Shown here: piece by piece, positions 57,901 through 64,000 of the stretch | How the letters are laid out: each line of letters begins with the position of its first letter | Position numbering within the stretch: the first letter of the stretch is position 1 | Assembly (NCBI RefSeq): GCF_036711975.1 | Contig: NC_091972.1 | Coordinates: forward strand, 35,841,001 to 35,905,000 | Origin: Onthophagus taurus | Taxonomy: Eukaryota; Arthropoda; Insecta; Coleoptera; Scarabaeidae | Direction of reading: 5' to 3' | DNA length: 64,000 nucleotides | Program-made: the position numbers and the translations under genes | The notes under the pieces: generated by a model | Seen by the model: the letters and a program-made list of their open reading frames with translations, nothing else | Told to the model about the DNA's origin: nothing | Databases searched by the model: none

Positions 57901-60900
57901 TGGAGGTATCTTCAATTAATTTTAGAAGGTTCCCAGCAGTTTCCTGAAAATTTGACAATTATTGAAGAGCGTTTCTTGAATTTTCAAGTAATTCCAAAGA
58001 TTACCTTGCTTGATAAATCGCATGTATATTTAAAAAAAATCAAATATGTCAAAGATTTCTAAAAGGATTTCTGGGATTCATTTATATGCATCAAGAGTAT
58101 TTCCAAGAAAGATGAAAGACTTTCTATGAATTTCCAAGCAGTTCCTTTTCCTAGACTTTTTTGACTAGTTTCTCATAAATTTTTAATAATTTTTTGGCAG
58201 TTTTTAACAATTTTCAAGAATTTCGCAGATCTCTTGAGATTTCTAAGAGTACTTTTCATTTTAAAAAATTAAAATTAAATTTTTGTATATTAAATTAAAA
58301 CGTAAGAGTGAATAATTCCAGGAAATTAAAAAAAATATTTTATTTTTTTTCAATAGTATTAGAAAAATAATTAAGTAAGAGCACATATTCTATGAAGTAA
58401 GAGATCTTTTGATGTTAGAATTCCTAAATATCAAAAGAGGGTTTCCTTTGAAATTTTACGGAATACACTTAAATTTATTAACTAATAGATAGAGATAAAA
58501 TTAAACTTATATTAGTAAAACTTGGACTAATATAAAAATTTTAATAATTTCATTCAATTTGTTTAAATGATTTAAAATGACTTACATCTTTAGGTATCGT
58601 AACTTGAGTAGATGATCTTCCATTAGGAGACATTCCGTTACCAGAAGTATTAACTGGATGACTCATATTTCCCGACATTATATTCGGCGGGGCGCTATTC
58701 ATCATTCCGTTACCCTGATTGCCTCCGCCATTTATCGGACTTCCCCAACCGTTATTCCTTTGGTGCGGAGGTGCATAACCGGAACCATTCATTCGCGGGG
58801 GCCCATTTCCATAGTTACCACTTCTTGATTGTGGTGGATCACCACTCATACTTCTATCATGATAACTATAACAAAAAAAAATAAAACATCAAAATATTAA
58901 CAAAAAATTTCAGTATAATCTTACCTTCCTCCACCTCCTCCTCCTCCACCACCCATGGGACCACCACGACCTGAAGGAGGTCCTGAACGGCCGTTATTAA
59001 AGCGTCCGCCATCTCTATCATTTCTTGGACCTCTGTTACCACCAGGTCCACCACCTCCACCTCTTCTATCTTGGTTTGAACCACCACCATAACCACCATA
59101 TTCATCAGCATAGAAATCATCGTAATGGTGAGGATCGTATGGAGATACAGGTCCCTTTATCGGATTCTAAAATAATTTTTTTTGTTAAATCAATGTTTAA
59201 AAATTGAATTTTTAATGTTAATATAACCAAGCTAAATTAAAGATTATAATATGAAACAACAAATTCCGAAATACAAACAACAACAGATATTCTAACCGCA
59301 AAACGCTTTGGAACTTTGTAATGAACATCGAAACAGTTGATTCAAACAGTCGAGATTACATCATTGTCGAGAGTTAATGGGATTAAGAGAGAAAGCATCA
59401 GGTAAATTACCAGTCGAATAACAAACAATCGGATAAATGCAATGCATCATTTAAGTGCTAATAGATGGTAATAAATACCCGTCGGTGTTCCATTAGAGAC
59501 GAATGGAAAATTAATATGTGCAAAAGTAAATTAAAAGTTTTTTTTTTGGGGAAATCTCCAAAAGTAATTTTAGAACAGTTCTAATTATTTTTTAATGATT
59601 TTAAGGCGACGTGTATGGGTGCTGACAGAAATTCAACAATATGACTTAGAATATGTGTAAAAATGCACAATTAGATTTCAAATTGGCTCAAGTAGGGCTG
59701 ATTTAGTGTAATCGTACGTGCGAAGCATTAAGAGTGACGGAGATGTTATCTTCTAGGAATGCATAGATACTAATACATAGTTCAACAAGAGTATGTGAAA
59801 TATAGTATTGCAACAAATCATCAATAGGTGGAGTAGCAAGATAAATCTCAAGGGAAGGTAATGCAACAAGCTTCGGAACTACATTTGTCACAAAAAAACA
59901 AATATATGGAGAAAATGAAAAATGTAAATCGATAAAAGCAAGTAGGTTAAATAGAACTGTATATAAAGAGCCGAATGAGGATATATTAAGAAGGTTTGTA
60001 TATATATATATTAATGAAGAAATAATATTCAAATAACCGAATTATTCTCAATTCATGCTATAGAGAAATGGCATATCGGAAGTTCTCTTACTTACTGAGG
60101 AATGGATGGATGAAGTGGTCACTCGAAAACTTGTTATAGGGGTAACATCTACATACTGCACAGCAATGCTGTAGTGTTGACGTCGCTCTTTGACATGCTA
60201 GTTAAATAAATTCAATACTCGAGAGAGGGGAGGAATACAAAAGAGTGCTAATTGCCAAGTGGAAAAAAAGATTGGAGAAATATACAAGATAGAAAAAGAC
60301 GTTTATGCTAACTGGATAGGAAAAGATAACAAAATTATGGGGTGAACTGAGCCACTTTACACTACTCACTTCACAAAATACTCAAAGTAGGCTCTCATCA
60401 ATGCTGGTTTCATGAAAGTGTTGCATCTCCAGAACATTCTATTCTTAATGTCAAAAATTCTAAAAAATAAGGGACATACCACAGAAAATGTGACAAGAAC
60501 TAATTTTCTGCACCAAAAATATTTCAGAACTTTTAAAAAGCTTTTCTATCGAGATATAGAGGAATTTTGGCATTTAATAGCAGATCCGGAACCGATTATA
60601 GATGAGTTGGGAGTGGGGGTCTTTATCCTTTCCTCTATCTTAGTTGAAAATATGTAATAATCTTAGTGCAAAAACTTTTTCTCTTATGAACTATACACAT
60701 GACAAGCAGTAGGGACAGGAATATATTTTTTCCTCTCCTGTGCCCAAAAGTAGCATGTCATAGATGCCATCCGCATTATTCCCTATACATATAATAAGAA
60801 AAAAAGGTTTTTAGGTTTTTGAGAGGTATAGAATACTCCAAGCTTTAATAGACGTAAAAGGTATCCCTAGGGATTTCTAAAGATATCCTAATAATTGTTA

Positions 60901-63051
60901 AAATTCCTTTGTTAAAAGGAATTTATAAGAATTTTAAGAGATAATCATAAAACTTAAATTGAATGGCAATTAGTGCTTAACCTGACGTTAATTGAGTTAA
61001 TTGATTAACTGCTCTTCTATAAAGCTCTATTAATATCGCATTAACTGTAGACGAAATAGTGGTCTTTAATATAACATTACTGTCATCAAATCCTGATTGC
61101 TTGCTAATCCAAAGTAACGATGACTTCAATATGTCAAATAGTGACCTTACGATCCAGCATTTTTGTTAAATTAAATGGTTTGTATAAACTGTGTACATAA
61201 GTAAATGATAAATTTGTCCAGGGTATCACACTTTTTGTTGAATTCTGTGTATTTTTCATAGTGTGTGCCTATGTCGACATTCAACTGTCTGCGAAATATT
61301 ATAGCATATTATAAAGTATAGCAATAGCCTAAAGTAATTCAACAACAAAATAACTCAACCCCAAAGTAATCCAACTCGAAAGTAACTCAAACACAAAGTA
61401 AACAAAGCTCAATGAAAGGCAATCAGATCCAAAACAACGCAATCCTAAATCAACTCAACCCAACTTTTATTATAATTCAAAGTTGATATGAGATTAGGTG
61501 CTTTAAACTACCAATCTAAGCACAAACAAAGCTAACCTAACTTCAATACAACCCAATCTAATAACAAAACATGTTATAACCCAGTCCTAAAACCAATACA
61601 CCTTAATATAAGTTAGCTAATGTAAGTTAATCAAACCATAAAGTAATTCAACTGCTAAGCATGCTAATGCAATTCTAGAATCTTGTATCCGTAAATTAAA
61701 CCAACCCAACAATAACATGACTCAATCCAGTGTGATTCAAATTTGACACAAATCTAATTCAACTCCTACCCAACATAACCTAACTCCAAAGCATATCAAT
61801 CCAAGACATATGGGTTCTTATATTCTTAGTCTAACATTATTTGCGTTGTTCTATATAAGTTCTAAGTGTTTTTAAGAACACTAATGCATGTCTGGTATGA
61901 TTTCAGTGGTGTCTGATAATGCATGTCTGGTTTATTAAATGTTTCAAATGGCTACTTGGATTTTTGCTGACTCATATTCGTTTCGCCCTTTTTTCTGTTC
62001 TCTCTCTTGTTATGTTATATGTGTTATATTACACATTTACTTATTAGTTACCACGGTAATGGTCTCTTTCAATAGAAATTTGCATCATCTATCTCCTAGT
62101 TACTTGTTTAGATAATTACATTCCGATATTTGTATTTTTTGAGCGACATTCCTCACACCTTTAATGTGACTACACTTTATTTTTTTCCAATTTCCACTAT
62201 TATCCTTGTTCTTTAATGTTCTATTAAGCTGCCTGTTATTGATATGATCTTTCTGTTCGGATTCGTCGTCTAAGACTGGCATAGCTTGGTAATTATTAAG
62301 TTTGTACTTTAAATACGTTAATAATTTTCGTATATTTACCCATATTAATCGTATTAAGCGCACTAACCACTATAAGTTTATGAATTTATGGGAAAGGCAT
62401 GAAGACTGCCAGCTGTTCAATTAATTTTTAAAATATGATTCAGTAGTAAGTTAACACAGCTAAGGTAAAGAAGCACCTCTACAAAATGAGATTTCTTAAA
62501 GGACTTAAGCTTTAAGTATTTCGGTGATGAGTACATCTCTGGAATATTGCTACAGTGGTTGATGTAATTTAATGCAGACACTTTCTGCATTAAAACTCTT
62601 TTTTTTTTCAATAAACTCATGTCACAAATGATTTGTATTCATAACCCAACCCGATTGATTTTCCTTCTAATGGAATTAAAAGATTCGAATAATTCTAATA
62701 ATTCCAGAAAATCGTAATGATTAAAAAAAATTATTTATTTTAATCTTTCGAATTTTAAATTAAAAATCCTGATCCGCTCACACCACTTCACTAAATTGCT
62801 CTCATATAGAGAAAATGTCCAATAAATATAAAAAGTTAATGACGCCAAAAAAACAGTTATAAAAAAATAAAAACGTCAATAAAAAAATTGAATAAAAAAA
62901 AAAAGATTAAGTGATTACTTACGGTTTTAATCAAAGTGATAATTTCACGAATGGTTTCAACGCATTTCGTCGGTTCCCCGATGATTTGAATGATTCTATC
63001 GGTGCTTTGAGGTGCCCAATTGGAAAAGATTTTGATCCTGGCGCCGGTTTT
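48933..63051 (-). CDS. bl: hnRNP K (bancal-like) RNA-binding protein, C-terminal 284 codons; 5' part outside window
   Basis: Five exons on the minus strand: 63051-62923, 59166-58925, 58865-58586, 55216-55047, 48966-48933, all with consistent phases (855 nt). The product binds C-rich single-stranded RNA/DNA and acts in nuclear and cytoplasmic mRNA processing. Exon order gives the second half of KH2 ([21 protein letters not shown]), then [19 protein letters not shown] (the vertebrate protein has SPIKGRAQPYDP), a Gly/Arg-rich RGG-like linker, QVTIPKD, and KH3 with the GKGG loop ([38 protein letters not shown]), ending [13 protein letters not shown]1, the first half of KH2 and the start codon are not in the window. 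The symbol follows Drosophila bancal, the hnRNP K orthologue. Confidence 0.92.
49140..49560 (+). mobile_element. PLE fragment (N-terminal part)
   Basis: Reads [46 protein letters not shown] and [13 protein letters not shown], the region before RT motif 1 in the same PLE lineage as 44470-45960, followed by KLDPQDIM. It lies in the last intron of hnRNP K, opposite in strand. Truncated at both ends. Confidence 0.75.
49780..49935 (+). mobile_element. LINE endonuclease scrap
   Basis: Reads [20 protein letters not shown], then a tyrosine-containing stretch and EYGVGVII, matching the apurinic endonuclease segment of RTE/CR1-type LINEs (LDILGISExRW ... GVGFI). Only about 50 codons remain. Confidence 0.5.
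49940..50260 (-). mobile_element. Mariner transposase C-terminal fragment
   Basis: From about 50255 down the minus strand reads [28 protein letters not shown], then after a frame change [20 protein letters not shown] with the second catalytic Asp. This is the mariner DDE core. The matching N-terminal piece lies at 53638-53870 on the same strand, separated by the LINE at 50540-53635. Confidence 0.65.
50261..50539. other. Unassigned spacer in the nested stack
   Basis: AT-rich with a short GC-rich part near 50450-50490. No motif recognised; may include the LINE 3' tail or mariner-derived sequence. Confidence 0.3.
50872..51167. mobile_element. hAT-like MITE inside the LINE, 296 bp
   Basis: Ends TAGTGATGTAACGGAT (left) and ATCCGTAACATCACTA (right) are inverse complements. 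The flanks GACAGCAT (50864-50871) and AACAGCAT (51168-51175) match in 7 of 8 bases, the hAT-type 8-bp duplication. Inside, GCGGATCATCCGC-like CATCCGCAT words repeat near both ends. No coding capacity. Confidence 0.82.
51419..52041. mobile_element. Palindromic TA-flanked element inside the LINE, 623 bp
   Basis: CAGGGTGTCCAAATTTCGATGG at the left and CAGGTGTCCAAATTTCGATG (inverted right) start arms that stay similar for about 290-310 bp (shared ATGAAAGATAGAAAGTTGCG, CAATGGCGCAAACCAAATTT, TCCAATGGTGCACGTAGAAT). TA at 51417-51418 and 52042-52043. Removing it restores the LINE reading [15 protein letters not shown], which fixes the borders. Confidence 0.88.
53638..53870 (-). mobile_element. Mariner transposase N-terminal/central fragment
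   Basis: Reads [28 protein letters not shown] and KIVICDET with the first catalytic Asp. It runs in frame into the LINE endonuclease piece, giving a spurious 257-codon open frame (53865-53092); the junction is at about 53635. Confidence 0.65.
54149..54316. mobile_element. Palindromic MITE, 168 bp, TA-flanked
   Basis: CAGTGTGCTAATTTAGTATC and inverted right end CAGTGTGTTAATTAATTATT continue with shared CCGACGTCATCATTGCAAGT and ATGCANCCAATATCACAGTA; TA at 54147-54148 and 54317-54318. Nearly the whole element is one hairpin. Related sequence at 1487-1600. Confidence 0.85.
55047..55216 (-). CDS. bl: hnRNP K exon with KH3 domain
   Basis: Acceptor TTATTTAAG, donor CAGAG|GTAAAA. Encodes 56 residues of KH3: the GXXG loop is GKGG, followed by [20 protein letters not shown] and the terminal helix AQYLLQQ. 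KH3 is the main nucleic-acid-binding domain of hnRNP K. Confidence 0.95.
56000..58260. repeat. 2.2-kb degenerate AGATTTCCAAGA-word array in an hnRNP K intron
   Basis: Almost the whole stretch is built from variants of AGATTTCC, AGAAATTTC and AAGATTTNTGAGAT at about 10-25 bp spacing. Inside it, 56820-57760 shows a higher-order repeat: GTCCATAAATTTCACAAAGA begins at 56896, 57196 and 57454, and TCTATACTAGCTAGGGTT occurs at about 57090 and 57713. No coding signal; the frame at 56561-56764 is a by-product. Confidence 0.7.
58586..58865 (-). CDS. bl: hnRNP K exon, linker before KH3
   Basis: Acceptor TTTGTTATAG, donor GAT|GTAAGT. Reads [16 protein letters not shown], a Gly/Asn/Pro-rich linker, and QVTIPKD just before KH3. 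A run of NGxG and PP motifs fits a flexible, partner-binding segment. Confidence 0.9.
58925..59166 (-). CDS. bl: hnRNP K exon with RGG-like linker
   Basis: Acceptor ATTATTTTAG, donor AAG|GTAAGA. Starts [20 protein letters not shown] and continues with [28 protein letters not shown] and a poly-Gly end. Arg/Gly repeats in hnRNP K are sites of arginine methylation and RNA contact (family knowledge). Confidence 0.92.
59167..61319. other. hnRNP K intron, left part; no gene recognised
   Basis: Several open frames (59703-60032 minus, 60412-60657 plus) show no family motif. The stretch 59600-60660 has less AT bias and may be an old transposon insertion, but nothing diagnostic was found. Confidence 0.4.
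61320..61810. repeat. Degenerate AACTCAACCCAAAGTAA word array
   Basis: About 490 bp of irregular variants of AAAGTAATTCAAC, CTCAACCCCAAAGTAATCC and AACCCAACAATAACATG. It shares AAAGTAATTCAAC with 28860-29000. No coding potential. Confidence 0.5.
62923..63051 (-). CDS. bl: hnRNP K exon with second half of KH2
   Basis: Acceptor CGTTCTAG, donor ACC|GTAAGT, 43 codons in phase 0. [20 protein letters not shown] and [14 protein letters not shown] match the beta2-variable loop-beta3-alpha3 part of KH2 (vertebrate form: CCPHSTDRVV). The GXXG-bearing first half must lie upstream of 64000 or be missed in 63052-64000. Confidence 0.92.
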
Positions 63052-63399
63052 CTAGAACGGAAACATTACAATGTAACACTTTGATTTTAACGACTCGCGA
63101 AGATAATAAAAAAATATATATAACGAGAAATAGGTCAGAGGTTATAAAGTTGATAGCGAAGTCGTTCCGTTGAAAATCGCCCAATAGATTTAGATTTATT
63201 AATAGATCGGAAATAAAATAAATTTTATTATTTCATAAATTTAATAAAAATTACTTCGAATTATTTCAATTTTTATAATTAAACTAACCTTTATAGATTA
63301 ATTAAATTTCATTATTCAAATTGGAAAATAATTTGATAAATTGCAATTTTTTGGAAAATAAATAATATTTTTTAAGCACTAAACACATTGTCGCGTAAC

Positions 63400-63770
63400 G
63401 GAACGTAACAAAACGTTGAGAATAGGAAACGTAGTGTGTATCGCGTCGAGGACAGTTTTGGAACAACTACGGTGGCGGTTCGTGGAAAAGCTACATATCG
63501 ATTGGGGTGCTATTTGAGGAGCACGCGATATAGGGGGCGCTTGCGTCCAACACCTGTCCCATTGTAACCCGGGCCCCGCGTCACCTGCGTTGGTCGTTGC
63601 CCGAAGAATACAACAAACTGGAGCCGCCTTTTTCGACGTATGTGCGTGGTCACATGTTGTGGCCCTTTGCGTGCGTGTCTAAAGGGCTTCCTCTTGTTGC
63701 GTAATAACAACGTCCACCACGATCTCTCTCTTACTCGCACATAATTTCATTCTTTTCAGTTTTATTTCGA
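63400..63770. other. GC- and CpG-rich patch in AT-rich surroundings
   Basis: Rich in CG dinucleotides (GTCGCGTAACGGAACG, TCGCGTCGAGG, CCCGGGCCCCGCGTC). No exon with KH or other motif is visible on either strand. It lies upstream of the KH2 exon on the gene strand, so it could be an internal promoter or non-coding 5' exon. Confidence 0.35.
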
Positions 63771-64000
63771 TTTTTTTAATACTTTTTATTTTGATAATAA
63801 AGGGGTATAGTCGATTCATTCGTTACAACAGTTTTAACTCGGTTTATATGTATATTACGAGTGGTGTAACAACGTTTTCTTTTTCAGCTGGGGTGATATT
63901 TTTAAAATGTTAAATTAGTAAACGAGGTAACGAACTTTCCAGATGACTTTTTTTTTTAAGTCGAGTTGAACCCGTCACGGAATTGTACCGGTTTTCTGTA

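Noticed and set aside
59703..60032. 109-codon minus-strand frame with hydrophobic stretches
   Set aside because: It resembles a membrane protein only because of AT-rich composition; no family and no splice context within the hnRNP K intron.
63510..63740. 76-codon Arg-rich minus-strand frame
   Set aside because: Caused by the CpG-rich patch; no motif, and it does not supply the missing first half of KH2.
1..64000. CRISPR arrays, bacterial operons, ribosome-binding sites
   Set aside because: The window is eukaryotic; direct repeats here are satellite or transposon-derived and lack spacer structure.
1..64000. tRNA or rRNA genes
   Set aside because: No B-box-like GGTTCGANTCC segment in cloverleaf context and no rRNA core sequence was noticed by eye; a tRNA scan would be decisive.

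Overview
The window is AT-rich insect nuclear DNA. A beetle is possible, but the order cannot be fixed from sequence alone. The evidence is spliced genes with GT-AG introns, a one-domain CBM14 (peritrophin-A) chitin-binding protein typical of arthropods, a split hnRNP K (bancal-like) gene, and a heavy load of insect-type transposons (Penelope-like, Jockey-like, BEL/Pao, Tc1/mariner including two DD41D elements, hAT-type MITEs). Most short open frames here are chance frames or transposon debris.

Four host genes can be assembled. (1) + strand, 14156-30289: a secreted glutamine/proline-rich protein of about 1232 aa in three coding exons (14156-14182, 22063-25322, 29878-30289), with the signal peptide split by a 7.9 kb intron. 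(2) - strand, 37840-37049: a LysM-domain single-pass membrane protein like LYSMD3/4. (3) - strand, 43886-43520: an 81-aa secreted protein with one CBM14 domain, in three exons. (4) - strand, 63051-48933 and running off the right edge: the C-terminal part of hnRNP K (end of KH2, Gly-rich RGG-like linker, KH3, short tail) in five exons.

Layout. 1-13 kb is transposon-dominated: a Penelope-like element (PLE) at the left edge, a Tc1/Bari-like element (1940-3376), a DD41D mariner (5594-7287), and remnants of two LINEs. 14-30 kb is the Q-rich gene, whose introns hold a second DD41D element sitting in a degenerate tandem array, LINE scraps and a hAT-like MITE. 30-37 kb holds a BEL/Pao scrap, TTAGTTCTAG-type repeats and a 3 kb TA-flanked element containing a 1.2 kb palindrome. 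37-43.5 kb holds the LysM gene, extra copies of that gene's 5' module, several MITEs and a roughly 540-bp tandem repeat split by a mariner-type element. 44-47 kb is a second PLE with an inverted-repeat structure. 47.5-64 kb is the hnRNP K locus; its last intron (48967-55046) contains a stack of nested insertions (mariner, then a Jockey-like LINE, then a hAT MITE and a palindromic TA element), and another intron holds a 2.2 kb degenerate ATTTCC-rich array.

The four host genes share no evident pathway. The most notable structural signals are the amplified LysM 5' module, the PLE-tail fold-back family with recurring hammerhead-like CTGA-stem-GAAA motifs, and the nested insertion stack.
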